A stretch of DNA of 64,000 bases from Chlamydoabsidia padenii (taxonomy: Eukaryota > Mucoromycota > Mucoromycetes > Mucorales > Cunninghamellaceae): NCBI GenBank assembly GCA_025330725.1, contig JAIWND010000008.1, forward strand, positions 930,001-994,000. Direction: 5' to 3'. Positions 23,449-36,200 of this stretch are shown here, one piece after another (the stretch's first letter is position 1; each line of letters begins with the position of its first letter). The notes beneath the pieces were generated by a model that was not told the origin of the DNA, made no database searches, and saw nothing but the letters and a program-made list of their open reading frames with translations. Position numbers and translations under genes: made by a program.

Positions 23449-23916
23449 TCATTCCCAGCGTAATAGAATAAATGATTGTCGAAGACTACCATCTGGGGTT
23501 TCAAATTGAATGGTGGCATTAGGCAAAGCATCACCATCGACTGCCCACGCACCATCTACACTGATAATACTAGTTTCTGTGTTTATGTTCAGCGAAGGAT
23601 CAGACAAGCGGAAATGGGTACGATGATGACTGATCTCACATGGCCGATGATGCACCGAGCAATCCACACCAAGATCGTTGGAATCTCGAAACGCAAAGTT
23701 GGCCAAAGTGAATGTATCACCTCCAGGATCAGCAAACATATAAAAAAACTCTGACCACCCAGGGTATTCTTCATCAGACACAATCAGTTGTTTGGTATGC
23801 ATATCGACCCGAACGGTGGTCTGACTGAGCGCACTTTTTATTTTGTATGCATGGTCATCGAACGCATGAATAAGTGGTACACATATCAGAAAAATGACTG
23901 GAAAGACAAAGAACAT
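23449..23916 (-). CDS. Small secreted protein of unknown function
   Basis: A single uninterrupted frame of 155 aa starts with a clear signal peptide (FVFPVIFLICVPLIHAF). The mature part is acidic and hydrophilic with two cysteines close together (CSVHHRPC), several His, and repeated beta-like patches (TVRVDMHTKQLIVSDEE; ATIQFETPDGSL). It ends in FILLRWE, with no transmembrane or GPI tail. I do not recognise a family. The downstream TTTTTATTGGG region on the opposite strand supplies polyadenylation-like signals. It is the only intronless complete gene found here apart from the CsbD-like one. A secreted effector or wall-associated role would be a guess; a real gene is likely from the signal peptide and length. 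Confidence 0.65.
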   Translation of the reverse strand: MFFVFPVIFLICVPLIHAFDDHAYKIKSALSQTTVRVDMHTKQLIVSDEEYPGWSEFFYMFADPGGDTFTLANFAFRDSNDLGVDCSVHHRPCEISHHRTHFRLSDPSLNINTETSIISVDGAWAVDGDALPNATIQFETPDGSLRQSFILLRWE

Positions 23917-25430
23917 TGTCTCTTTGGGTTCAGGGGTATGTTAAAAAGGTGAAAGAGACAAGTGAGGGAAATGGGGATGATCGAGATATATAGCCATGCG
24001 TTTTGACCTGACACATTATCTTGGTGCCGAATGAATGCCTTGATGATAGTGTCACACACATATATTCTTGAAATGGTATTCAGAGAGTATGTTCCTTACG
24101 ACGGTAATTTGCCTTTTGATGATTCAGGGGTAAATCATGCAAAACGTGATTGTTAGCTTTATCATTTGAAATCCCACCACGTTTTTTTTTTTTTTTTTTT
24201 TTTCTCACTCGGCACATAAGACGGGCCCTGTGAACTCACCTATCAAACCCGAGAGAATCACAAGGCAAGCAGGGTGAGCATGGTAGGTATACAAATGGGA
24301 GCGGGATTTGAAATATCCGGAACCTAAAATAATTTAACACTTTTTTTTTTTTACCCCTGCAGCAAGGTTTTCATGTACCGCTTTGATCGCCGAGACTAAA
24401 CAATGCCACTTTAAATTTTCATTCTAGTTGTTATTCCGATAAATATATACCAAACGCCACATGTCTTTTATTCTTTTGTAAAGAATACAAGGTTTGAAGA
24501 TGATTGTAAACGTATGGAACTATACTCTTCTTCTACATGTCCCGCCTCCTTTAGCTATGTAAATAAACTAAGGGGCTCTAGCGATTAAATTTGTTTGTGT
24601 GAAGGTTAGAGAAAAAAATCCGTTTACCGACTAGTCGACTGGGATTGATAACAATGCTTCCGATCAATAGCAAGTTGTGGTCCAGAATGATGAAACATGT
24701 TGTTTGTGCTGTTCATTCATTATGGTCTGGTTGATTCAATCCATTCCTATCATAATAACACATTCATTAAGCAAATACTGACACTCACCTCTATTTTGGA
24801 GCATTGTCTCACATCATCAACCATCCTGTCAATGAAGGTGAACAAGAGGGAAATTAAACCCCGATTTTTTTTTTTTTTTTTTTTTTTTGCTCTCGATGAA
24901 AAGATGTGCTGGGCGGTATTACTATACTTTTACTCGATATGATTACGGAGCATTCCGTGGAGAACTCTTTCTGTTACTTACCAAAACGAATGATCGAAAA
25001 TGCAATCGGCGCTTAAAATAATCCATTCATGCGAGTGCATCATCCTTAATCATTCAACCGCACCCTAAAAATAACCACCTCTATAACGCATCAATGTTTT
25101 CACAAAAGTAATAAAAGACCATTTTTGGTGCATACATACCTATACGTAACACAAAGTTCAAAAGGTTATTCACCCAGGACAATTAGTTTGCATACACACA
25201 TGATTCACAGCCCATAATAAAGGTACATATGTAATTTACATGATATCATTAGTTTTTATTTTAACACAATAGTAACAAATAAAGTAAAAGTAAACTATGT
25301 AGTAAAATACAAGTAGATATAACTATATTTATGAGTAGATGGAATCAGTAGAGATGAATAAATGTGTTGGGATTACAAATAAGGGAAAGGAAGGGGAGGG
25401 AGGACATGATGTAAAAATAAGTAACCAGTT
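23917..25430. other. 1.5-kb spacer with recurring elements
   Basis: Contains TTTGAAATCCCACC at about 24164-24177, a T run at 24182-24203, an exact GCGGGATTTGAA at 24301-24312, and AAATTAAACCCCGATTT at about 24851-24867 next to a T run. The small frame at 24697-24942 has no recognisable content. Otherwise nothing seen. Confidence 0.4.
24301..24312 (+). promoter_or_regulatory. GCGGGATTTGAA element, exact copy
   Basis: An exact 12-mer copy about 385 bp upstream of the minus-strand secreted-protein gene and far from any plus-strand start found. Function unknown. Confidence 0.4.
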
Positions 25431-28400
25431 TTAAAACCGACCAGAGCTTCGACGTTTACTTCTTGATTTAGTTGTAGATCCTTCATTTGTTTGTATGGTG
25501 GGTCGAGCCAAAGGTGCATCTTCATCTTCTTCTTCTTCCATTAATGGTTGATTGTTGTAAAAACTACCGCTGGTGTTCATCGACGGCCATTGTTGTTGTT
25601 GCGGCATCATCATCATAGAGTTGGCCATCATAGGGTTGACCATCATTGGGTTCATTATCATAGGATTGACCATCATCGGATTCATCATCATTGGATTCAT
25701 CATATAAGGATTACCCATCATCATCTAAATACACACACACAAAAGTGGTTAAGACAAAGTATACACACATTAATGTTAATTCTTACCTGTTGCTGAAGTA
25801 ATTGTTGTTGATAGAAGAGCTGGTCTTGATATTGTTGTTGCTGTAATTGTTGTTCTGGTGATAATGGTGTAGAGAGTCGCTTTTTCTCTTTTTCCCGCTT
25901 GTCGTCTTCTAGTTGTGAGATCACACCAACCAATCCAGCACGAGGTTCCCCAGTTTTATTGTCCATTTGTACCAAAGTTTGTCCATTAGGTGTCCCTAGC
26001 ATTTTTTGATAATCATCACCACCATAAACGCTGCCACCACCACTGTAGACACTTCCTCCACCAATTGGACTACCATAGGCACTGCCACCACCTCCTATGT
26101 TGTTACTGCTGTAAATGCTTCCACCGCGACGATACATGGCGATTCTCGGATCGGGACCTGAGACACTACCCGTCATTGATCCTGTTTCCCAAGATGATGA
26201 TTGGTACTGTTGTTGTTGTTGTTGTTGTTGGTGAGGTTTATATCGATAGGATGTAATTCTTGGATCCGTTCCCATCAAAGAGCCAGTTTCCCATAATGAT
26301 TGTTGTTCCTGTTGAATTTGTTCTTGTTGCTTTTGAAGTTGAATTTGTTGTTGTAAGGAATCAATGTTGTGAACCAATCCAAGCGAGGAAGCAGGTCGAT
26401 CTGGCTGGTATCGAGATTTGGCTAATCCGGTTGCATGTTTCATCTGCTGCTGTTTCAGTTTTTGTTGGTAATGATGATGGCCGCTGCTTGTGCTGGTATT
26501 ACTACTGCTGACATCGCTATTAGTTGCCGCGCTAGATCGGTTGGATGCAGTTGTGGCAGGCGTTGTTGTTGTTGTTGTTGTTGCAGTCGTCGTCGAGAGA
26601 GGTCTTCCGACGGAATATGATGTTGGGTTTGGTGTGGTCTTTATCTTGTTGTTGATTTGTAAATTGTGTAGTGGTTCACCATCGTCATCTTCCTCGGTCT
26701 TGCTGTCGGTTCCGCCCTGATCCGAGTCTTCGCCATCGCTCGGTAATGGTAAAACCGACCTTCGTTTAGTGAGTGGTTGTTTTTTATTGTTCGATGACGT
26801 TGTGGTACTATCGATAATAGTTGCAGATCTGAGTGTCGGTGATGGTGTTGTTGGGCGGATTGATGATGTGGCAGCAGGTGGTATAATAGAGTTGAATGAT
26901 GATGAAGAATCCATGTCAAACGTTTTTGAGAGAAGATTGTTCGCGAATCCCATCATGTCAATGTTGTTGTTGTCTTGGTATTCATCTTTGGGAGATAAGA
27001 CCTTGTTGGATTCTGTTAATGAGTGTATTGACGTTATTGGTGAAGGCGTATTCAGATCAGACAATGCGCTTGGTTCCTAGTGTAAAGAGGTGGGGGGGGA
27101 GAAGGAGAGTAAGTTATAATGAAGAGAGTCAATGAATGTGAATTATTTTGTTTACCTTGTTATTGTCGCTACTATCATTGGCTTTCAAAGGGACAAATTG
27201 AGGTGTAGTTGTATTGATAAACAAAGATTCGCCATCACTTTGATTATCGTCCGATTCATCATTGTCTTCTTCACTGTCGTCACTAGCATAGACCATAGCA
27301 GAGTGAGAATGACTGTAAGCCAACATTGATCGTCGTTGAGTAGGTTGTGGGCGTTGAGAGGGTATTGTCGCCATACTAGAGGAATGTTTCACAGTGGGTG
27401 TATTGTTGTGTAAGTTTAATGTATGATCAGAAGAAGGTGTAATGCCAGACAGAAAAGGAGCACTGTTTCCACGGGGCTTGGTACCAGACAAAAGGGGTTT
27501 TGCACTAGACACATCTGAGCTAGTAGTAGCCTTGTTGGATCCAACTTTTAGTTTTTGAGCCAATACATTTGTAAAAACCAACTTGCTGTCCAGTAGAGTT
27601 TCTTCTTGACCAACAGGTAAATGCATGACATCAGGGCATTCCAAAAATAGTGGAGAGCTATCATCAAGATCAGCACCAGTACCATTGTTTGTTGTTGAGG
27701 AGGATGTCGCAGATTCGCCGAAGTTGAGTGCTTTTGGATCCAAAGGATCGTCAAGAAGAGATAAAGGCCTTCCATATAATTTGAAGACATCATATATCCC
27801 CAATAGCCATTGTACCATTTCCAAAGATGTAGCCGCCATCAAAAGAGTACCCGCAGATGAATGTGTTGTGTTTTGTTCGCCAGTTTTGTGATCCATTGTG
27901 GTGAGAGTAGTCCCTTCGACCTTAAAGATAGTTGCCTTGTCGATCAGTTTTGGTGATTGAGGATAGAGAGTGTATGCATGGACGACGTTGACCAAGGTGA
28001 CAGAGGGATATTTCGATTTTTTTGATTGATAAAACATGAGTTGACTTCTGCAGGGGACCGATCTTGTTTTCCCAAAGAGTCGTTTTTCGTCGCGTTGATC
28101 GGATGCCACCGCCCAGTACTTTTTCCATTCAGTATCACCAGCAAATCTAGCTTGTATAAATCCCGCTGTACGTCGCTGTTGTGGTGAATTCAATAGATGC
28201 TTGTAAATAGGTCGTAAGAGAAGGCGTCGTGAGTAGATTTCATACAGTCGTGCACATTCGAAGCAAGATAGACGTATGGCGATAACCCAACGTTGAGCTG
28301 CAGGTAAAGTAGGGGGGTCAGGACGAATAAGATATTGATTTCGACCAGCTGTGTTGAGTATCACCAAAATCGAGTTGTTATTGTTGTTGTTGTTGTTGTT

Positions 28401-29117
28401 GTTATTATTAGTGCTGTTGTTTTGACTGACCAGACTGACAGTGGCGTCAGTGATGTTGATATAATGTGGCAATATAGAATCCAGCATACCGCTTACACTA
28501 TCCCTATTGTTAAGTTTTCGACCATCCCATAGTGATAATACCGGACCAGAGAGTTCCGCATATAGCTTTGCCCATTGATCTTGACATATAGTACCATCCG
28601 TATTGAGTTTGTTGCGCTTGAATACAAAGCCTTCCATATAAACCTTCTTCTGATAGCGTTCGTATAGTTGCTGAATAGTGGCCATGTCGCTAGGTATTGA
28701 AGAAGACAAAGAAGATGTTGCTGTAGTTGGTTTGACAAAAGCTGTTGGTCGTAATGAGTTGGTGGGCGAGACTGATAGATTCAAAATGGACCGTGGTCGA
28801 CCATAGCGAGAACAACTTGATATAGCTGTTGAGATGCTATTAGATCTTGTTTGCCGAGAGAGTGGTCGAGTATCTTCTTCATCGGTGTCAACGCCAGTTC
28901 CCCTTTTTGTATTGCCGTGATTCATATTATTGGTGGTGTTTGACAAGCTTTGTCGCTCTGAGGAGGAGTTTAGGCCATATTTTTCAGCATAAAGGAGTCG
29001 AGATTGACGTCTGGAAGGTTGAGCAACAGGTTTTTGATTGATAGCATAGTCAGAAGATAATGACTCCACCCCAGAATAAAGATTTCTACTATCTTCTGAG
29101 AATCTAGAAGATATCAT
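25431..29117 (-). CDS. PH-domain protein, Skg3/Caf120-like
   Basis: Three exons (27156-29117, 25787-27076, 25431-25724) give 1181 aa. After a Ser-rich N-terminus comes a fungal PH module: YMEGFVFKRN, WAKLYAELSGPVLSLWDG, then SILPHYINITDATVSLV and NQYLIRPDPPTLPAAQRW. A second PH-like block follows (AGFIQARFAGDTEWKKYWAV). This double module is that of the yeast Skg3/Caf120 group, linked to bud-neck localisation and CCR4-NOT. The C-terminal half is low complexity: Ser/Thr/Gln-rich, poly-Asn and poly-Gln, with two duplicated blocks around WETGSLMGTDPRI and WETGSMTGSVSGPDPRI. A Met/Asn/Pro pentapeptide repeat is carried on the last exon, and the protein ends basic (KSRSKRRSSGRF). Phosphoinositide binding is inferred from the domain only. 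Confidence 0.85.
25605..25724 (-). repeat. 15-bp coding repeat, Met-Met-x-Asn-Pro units
   Basis: About seven imperfect tandem units of 15 bp encode NPMMM/NPMMV/NPMIM-type pentapeptides at the C-terminal end of the Caf120-like protein. Confidence 0.85.
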
Positions 29118-30155
29118 ATCTATTACAATAAAAAAAAGGGGGAGGAAGGGATTAGTGGCAAGAATAGCATGACATAATAAACGTTTTTAACTTACCAAGA
29201 GTTACAAATCGTTACTGTTATGTTATTAGATAGTGTTCCAAAGAATGTTTAAAACAAGAAAGGGAATGTATAGAAAAGGAGCGGAAGTAAAAGTTAAAGA
29301 GAGAAAAAAAAAAAAAAAAAAAAAAACGACAAAATTTATTTATAATCTTCCCCCCCAATCAAATCCAATTCGTTAGAAAAACCCGCTACTATTTGATTTC
29401 CACACACGTGAACCTAACCCTGTCACTCTTAATTGGACACTCATCGCCTATCCTTTGTTACCCTATGAAGAACATCATTACACTAGACTATTGTTTTGTA
29501 TTAGGGACGATTAGATTGTGTGTATGAAAGAATGACCTTCAATAAGCTCGGTGTAACTTGTACTCGTTCCGAGCATACTCGCTCTATGCCAATTTTTTCG
29601 ATGATCGGGATTTAAATACAAGGTGTGTTACTTAATCCCGGTTGTGGGGATCCATCCGTTCTCACTTTCAATGCCAATTGCTTCTTTATTTTTACTATGA
29701 CTCTCTTCTAAATATATATAATACACTAACCTTAATAGCATGAACTATGCGCCAATTTAACCAGATTGTTTAGTCCCGGGAACAGTCGAAAGGGATTAAA
29801 GGCAAACAAATTAAGGTTATCACCTAAAAATAAAACTTGTATTTATAACTTTTGACTTCCAGAAACTACAAAAACAAAAGCAAGGTGTGATTTATTACTG
29901 TATGAGCTATTGTTCAAGGTCGACAATCTTTCAAACACTGCATATCTTTATCGTGGATTCGGGCTATGGGCGGAGTTTACATTAATTACGACAAAAAAGG
30001 CAGGAATGTACCATCCTGCAATTATGGCACTGCAATGATTATCTGATATCATGTATGGTAATGGCGATCTTTTCCGATCAAGTCATATATCAATTTGTTA
30101 TTTGATACTCATCTCATTTCTATTGGCTTTCTTTCAGAATAACATGCAGTTTTAC

Positions 30156-30539
30156 TTATAGACTCTGACTCTGAAACAATGGTAAAGCATGATATAGTGC
30201 TGTATGTACAAGTACCCAAGTCACGGACTTTGAACCACTAACTGGTATCATCATTACGCTAAAGATTTGGTATGACGTACTAGCCACTTTGGCATAAATC
30301 TTTGATAAAACACCTGTCTGATAGAGAGAAAGGATATCATTAAACGATCTAAAAAAGTGTCGGAGTTTACGTTGCATGAATAAAAAAAAATCTTTATGGT
30401 CATGGCTCTCTGACATCTTTCGTTCAGCTTGGTAACGGTCTTCATCAGTCAAATGAGTAATCCTTGCCTTGATTGGTTTTTTTTTTTCAACCTGGTATAT
30501 ACACAAGAGATATGAAAGTAAAGAAGAATAATGAAACAT
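30156..30539 (-). CDS. possible small gene, hypothetical
   Basis: An open frame of about 127 codons begins with a hydrophobic stretch (FHYSSLLSYLLCIYQ) and continues with a basic, polar part (TDEDRYQAERKMSESHDHKD). No family recognised. The only support beyond length is position: the 14-mer GCGGCGTTTAAAAC, in the sense of this frame, lies about 16 bp before the ATG. The same element sits upstream of the SKT5-like gene. No conserved splice structure is visible. Decayed or chance sequence is equally possible. Confidence 0.2.
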   Translation of the reverse strand: MFHYSSLLSYLLCIYQVEKKKPIKARITHLTDEDRYQAERKMSESHDHKDFFLFMQRKLRHFFRSFNDILSLYQTGVLSKIYAKVASTSYQIFSVMMIPVSGSKSVTWVLVHTALYHALPLFQSQSL

Positions 30540-30554
30540 TGATCTTGGGTGGTT

Positions 30555-30568
30555 GTTTTAAACGCCGC
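30555..30568 (-). promoter_or_regulatory. GCGGCGTTTAAAAC element, copy 1
   Basis: A 14-mer identical to the copy at 61564-61577 (both read GTTTTAAACGCCGC on the + strand). Related shorter forms lie upstream of TTC7/YPP1 and the HSF-type gene. Confidence 0.4.
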
Positions 30569-31087
30569 CATCTATAAAACCAAGGCAAAGGATCAAACCA
30601 TTGACTGACAATGCTCAAAATTTCTTTTTTTTTTTTGTTCCCGCTAGTACATAGTTTCATAATACGTATAATTGGAAAACTTTACACCAAGCCTCACATA
30701 GCATAATCAACAGAAATCGCATTACATGGGGATTATAATACCATTTGCATGATTGTCACACAAGATCAGCATCTTGGGCTCAATTGTCGCCCCCCCCCAT
30801 GTCTGAATAATCTTGAAACAGTGATTTTTTCTTTTTTTTTTTTTTGAATGAGATCAGGTCCATAAATGGAAACAACCAAAGCCAATTGATGTTTAGATTC
30901 AACTCTCCCAGGGTCTTTCACCTAGAGTGTGATCAAAGATGTCAAGTCTCCATTTAGAATAAAATAGTATCAAGATACCATTGAGTCATGACTTCTTGCT
31001 AGATATTAATAGAATTTGAGTGAGGTATCTTCAACAATGCAAATGTAAAATATTTCAAATCTCGCCAAAGTCACAGGGTCAAGTCTA

Positions 31088-31099
31088 TCGGGATTTGAT
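31088..31099 (+). promoter_or_regulatory. TCGGGATTTGAT, near-copy upstream of BUB3
   Basis: A two-mismatch copy of GCGGGATTTGAA in the sense orientation, about 65 bp before the BUB3 ATG. Confidence 0.4.
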
Positions 31100-31164
31100 T
31101 TTGTTTTACTTGAAATTAAATTTAGGCGTGAGTTTTTCACTTTTCTTACCGACGTCTTTTCTGA

Positions 31165-32634
31165 ATGTCACAAACCTGTCTCAACCATGCATCTCAGGAT
31201 GCTATTACAAAAATAGTGTATCATTCTACGCAAAAGAATCTACTACTCACCTCATCTTGGGACCAGGTAGGTAAAAAGCAATCAAATGAAATAGCAAATA
31301 ACGAAATTGAATTCTCTAGATTTGACACCCCTTTTATTGATTGATAGACACTGCGATTATATAGTACAACCTCAAGACGACTAAAATCAAAGATCCAACA
31401 CAACTCACCAATATTAGATACATGTTTTGGCCGAGACTACGAAGCATATAGTGCTGCCGCTGACGGATGTATATACAGGTAATAAACAAACAAAGAAAAA
31501 GAGTGGGTCATTACATTAACATACTCATTCCATCTTATATGCAGTAATAATCTTGCTACAGGAAAGGTAAATTTTATTGGAAAACACTCCAAAGGTGCAC
31601 AAAGTGTATGTTGGTCCTCTAATTATGGTACTGTCCACCCTCATCTAACTCAAGATACTTTTTACGATTGACTGATAAACTAAAACTCCTATTGACTTCT
31701 TCCTTATTAGGCACCTTATACTCTGGCTCCTGGGATAAAACACTTTGTGTATGGGATACACGTAAAGAAGGACGATCGACTAGCAAATATACACTGAACA
31801 AAAAGATATCCAGTATGGATTTACTGGACAACACACTGGTGGTGGCCCTATCTCACAAGAACATATGCGTTTACGATATCAGGAGAATGGATACACCTTG
31901 GAAAACTATCGGCACCACCTTACGATATGGGTTGAAATCAGTCCGGGTGATGCCAACTGGTCAAGGTAAACAGAAAAAGAGAACAATAGCACTAAACTAA
32001 AAAAGTGTTGTCATTAACGGATCACTCACTTCATTGTATCTTTTTTGTTGTTGTTTATATTGTTGTTATATAGGAATTGCTTGCTCTTCTACAGACGGAC
32101 GGATAGAGGTATTCTCCTTTGGTGAAAACGGACAAGTTCGAAGCTATGCCTTCAAATCTAACAGTAAAGTATCTGGGGATCGCGAAATATTTTATCCTGT
32201 AAACTCATTATCCTTCCATCCTATGTAAGTAACTCATTTATAATGATAACAAAAAAAAAAAAAAGACGCACACTAAACAGCTCAATATTCTCTTTCTCTC
32301 TCTCTCTCTCTTTTTTTTTTTTTTTTTTTTTTGTAGCTATGGTACTTTTGCTTCTGGTGGATCAGATGGATTGGTCAATGTATGGGATCCGGTAAATCAA
32401 AGACGGGTGCGGAATTTCTCGAAATTCTCTGAAGAAATATCAAGCGTGGCATTTAACTGTGATGGGACCCAACTAGCTATTGCAAGTAGTTATACCTTTG
32501 ATGGAGGGAAACGCCCTCATGCATCCGACGCTCTGTATATCCGACATTTGGTGGAATCTGACTACAAGCTCACCACTTCTGCGTCAAAAAAAAGAAAATC
32601 AACAGCAACCCCTGCCTCCTCTAGTAGTATGTAG
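31165..32634 (+). CDS. BUB3: Spindle checkpoint WD40 protein BUB3
   Basis: Six exons (31165-31266, 31348-31478, 31545-31627, 31711-31965, 32074-32224, 32337-32634) give 339 aa. Bub3 recruits Bub1 and BubR1/Mad3 to kinetochores. The start MSQTCLNHASQDAIT leads directly into the first blade (NLLLTSSWDQ joined to TLRLYS). WD motifs follow: LYSGSWDKTLCVWDTR, LVVALSHKNICVYDIR, IACSSTDGRIEVFSF, FASGGSDGLVNVWDP and, near the end, AIASSYTFDGG with ALYIRHL, the Bub3-type last blade. Length and blade order match Bub3 better than its relative Rae1: Rae1 has a longer N-terminus and the blade-five wording differs. The C-terminus carries a short basic Ser-rich tail (KKRKSTATPASSSS) absent from yeast Bub3. 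Confidence 0.9.
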
Positions 32635-33232
32635 TAGATTTGTTGTTTGTTTGTTTGCTTATGATTATTATAATAAAAACTTTTTATATTTATACATTTG
32701 TACTGTAATTGACTCTTTGTGGAATAGGTTTTTATACAATGATGTGTCCTGATTGTGGAAAGGGGGTCAATAGGATTGCTTCTCTAACATTCGATGCAAA
32801 CTCTTTTATATTCCTTTTACTTTTTCATCATTATCTTGTGAAGGTCTTCAGTATCTCAAATGGATACTTCTTCAGGGACAATGTGAGCATTATCGGCCCT
32901 GATGAAGCGGGATTTGAATTTCGGGTAATCTGCTTTAATGAAATAAAAAGGGGGTGGACATAATTCGTGGTCGTGTGTAAGAAAAAGTGGAACTGCTTCC
33001 GACATCATCTTGTTCAAAATACTTATTCAAATCCAAGAGATATATTAAACTTGAACAGATATTGATAGTCTTCACGGGCTGGTCATCAGTGTTACAGGGC
33101 AATGATCTGTTCTTTCAAAAGGTGAATGTACACTTGGCAAAAATTAAAACGCCGCCATTTTCCATGTCTCCTTTTTCCTCTCTCTCAGTTTTTCTTTTCT
33201 TTCTCTTTCACAAATACTCTTCCTAACATTTG
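32635..33232. other. promoter region of TTC7/YPP1
   Basis: Holds an exact GCGGGATTTGAA (32907-32918), followed at once by TTTCGGG, and ATTAAAACGCCGCC (about 33144-33157), about 80 bp before the next ATG, then a C/T-rich leader. No gene seen. Confidence 0.45.
32907..32918 (+). promoter_or_regulatory. GCGGGATTTGAA element, exact copy upstream of TTC7/YPP1
   Basis: An exact 12-mer in sense orientation about 315 bp upstream of the TTC7/YPP1 ATG; a second, TTAAAACGCCGCC-type element lies nearer. Confidence 0.4.
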
Positions 33233-36200
33233 ATGCTGTTTACCAGTTCGTCAAAAGTACACCAAATTGAAAAAGATATTGATGCTGCAAGATGTAAAGG
33301 TCAATGGCAAGCCATCCCTGAACTTGCGCGGCGTTATGTGAAACATAATCCTCAAGGAAAAGGTAAAACTACTTTCATCAATGTATACTAAACAAATTGA
33401 CCAAACATCTACTCATCTTTTTTACTCTTTTCTTGAAACAATGTAGCTTTGGAATGCATTATACTAGCGGAATCGACTCTTGTACGTCTTGGTCACACTA
33501 GCAAACCTTGGGATTCAAAGCAGGTCCTCACTATACAAACTCAGTTACTAAACGTCACTGAATCAAACGATCCTGCTGCAACTAAACTCAAAGAGGTAAT
33601 GTATAGAACTTTTTGTGAATGTATGAACAGAGGTATCTATGGGTATACTAACTCGTTTTTGTATTTTTGTATTTTATTATATTAACCTGCCTTTGTATCT
33701 ACCTAGTCTGCCAATGTGATATTAGCGCGTTTATTCTTTGAATGCGAAGAGTATGACCGGGCATTATCTTATTTGGATGGTATCTCACAATTGAATACTG
33801 AATCTACAGGCTACTCCTTTGTCCTTTTTTATCAATCTGTATCTATAAAAGGTAGAATGAAAAAAAAAAAAAAAAAGTAACCATTATCATATGAAAAGAA
33901 GACTTACCTCGTTATATTAATATTTATCATGCTGTAGCATTGTCTTTGGAAAGGATGGGTAAAGTGGCAAACTGTCTTCAAACTTTTGACTATATATCAA
34001 GTTTACTGGACGATCGACACCCAATCAAGGATCTTGCCCTTGCAGAATGGGCGGAGGAAACACTATACCAATTGGTGATCAGGTAAAATCTGAAGGGAGA
34101 GTGCAGTATGATGCTGTATAAATTAGGCTAACCATTTTGAATTATTTGACTCTTGATAGACTTGCGGTTGACGACAAAGTTATGTTGCAAATCATGCGAT
34201 CATATCATCAAACAACAAGCTATCAACCGGTGTCTTGGCGGACGGAACGACGAGTGGATATTCACCTTCGAACAATCAAACTCCTATCGAAATTGTACCG
34301 TGCTAATGAATACATACCCTCTTTTTCGGTGAACAATACGGCATTTACGACTGCTCAAGATCAACAACAAGCCTTCACGGACGAAATCACTCAGCAATAC
34401 ACCATTTGCGAACATATCCTCCAAACGACCCTCCCCTTTCCAAGCTATGGTGAATCGAATGCTTTGTTGCTAGAGTTGGTGGGACTGCTGGCAAATGACC
34501 TGGATTTGATGGTAGCAAACTTGGATGACTGGCGCGGATACAAAGAAGTAAGTCTTTGATGATCATACATGATTCAAGTTGAATAAATATGGTGCCCTGT
34601 GTTTAAATTGACTCTGCTTCTTCTTTTATCATTATACTAGGTACTGGAGCGAACATCGGAAAAAACATTCAACTCGCCATGTATACTCAGATTGCTATTC
34701 TCGACTTGTCTCCGGCTTGGCGAATATGAAGAAGCTCAGTACGCCTTACAAGCTTATCTTCAGCTGGTGGGCCTAATCTCTCAAGAACAAATCGACACAC
34801 GTGACGATGGATTTGCATATGTACAAGATATTCGTGGCCTTTACATACCTCACCATCCCCTTGTATCATCACAACAAAGCACATCAGTCACTACTGTTAA
34901 AGGTGCCCAACATCAATTATCGCCGGAATCAGACAATCAGCAAACTCAGGATGGCGAATCAACAAGCTATCAGCTGAATGTATTACTCGAATCAATCAAA
35001 ATGTTTTGCAAGGAATTGAAGAAGGAGGCTAGCGCAGTGGAAATGGCAGAATTAGCTTTGACTCTGGTGGACTTGTCTCACTTGGATTCTCAATTGCAAT
35101 CTAAAGTATACCGTTTATGTGGTGTTGCATATGGACTATTGGCTTCCCAATGTAAGTATCAGATTTCAATTTGTATCACATGTACTAATCCCTACCTTTT
35201 CTTTTTTTTTTTTTTAAATGATAGCAATCGACAGCGAAATGCGACTCCAGCACTATGACAAAGCAATATCCTTACTTGAACAAGCAAATACGACATGGCC
35301 GGACGCTTGGGAAACTCACTATTGTTTAGCATTGCAACACGCCGATATGCGAAATATTGACTCGGCAATATATTTAATACGTCGCTCTTTGGATCTCAAC
35401 ATGAATCATGCACCTTCTTGGCATCTTTTGGCTCTGGCACTTTCTTGTCCTGGACAAAGGGATCATTCACAGGCTCTGGCTATAGCGGCCGCAGGACTCG
35501 ATCTAGGTGACAATGAAACAATCAACAAATCGGAATCGACTTACAACCAATACGAACAACAGCTTTTATTGAAAATGACACACAACAAGCTCCTAAATGC
35601 TTCGGAAGGATCAGAGCGGGCCTTGGAGGAACATGCATCTTTACTCAAACTATACGGAAAATGGCTTGCAGCAGGATCTAATGACGACTATATAGACTTC
35701 TCTTTGATGGATGGTGGCGATGGTAGCAATGAAAATGCGTGGTATGGGCGGAGCTTTTATGGCGGAGACAAGATACCTCGAAAACTGGTGGTGTCTGGCT
35801 CTTTTGGGAATGTGCCATCTGTTGTATCTTCATCTTACAGCCTTTACCCAGCGTCCAGCACTTCTTCTTCGTTGGCACCACCAACAGTAAAATCCAGTAA
35901 ATCTTTACGAAGACGAAGTGCAAGTAGTAGTATGATCAACCACTTTCTTGTACCTGGCAACAATGGCATCAATAACGACCTTACAAACTGCGATTCTGCT
36001 TCAGTATTTACAACAACAACATTCACCCAGGATAATAAAAATAACAATACAACATACCCGAAATCGAAGGAAAACAGTTCTCCGACTACATTGGCTCAGC
36101 GATCTCATGGATTGCGAAAATATGCCTCGAATTCTACCCTCAAGGTGCCTGGATCTTCGACTCCCCCATCATCTCATCATTGGCACGGTCTCCACCTCTT

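Larger units (their letters stand above)
29118..31164. other. 2-kb spacer, divergent promoter Caf120-like / BUB3
   Basis: Includes an A run (about 29308-29326), AAAAACCCGCT at about 29378-29388, TCGGGATTTAAAT at about 29605-29617, the 14-mer GTTTTAAACGCCGC at 30555-30568, TTTCAAATCTCGCC at about 31053-31066 and TCGGGATTTGAT at 31088-31099. A possible small gene at 30156-30539 is listed separately. Confidence 0.4.
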
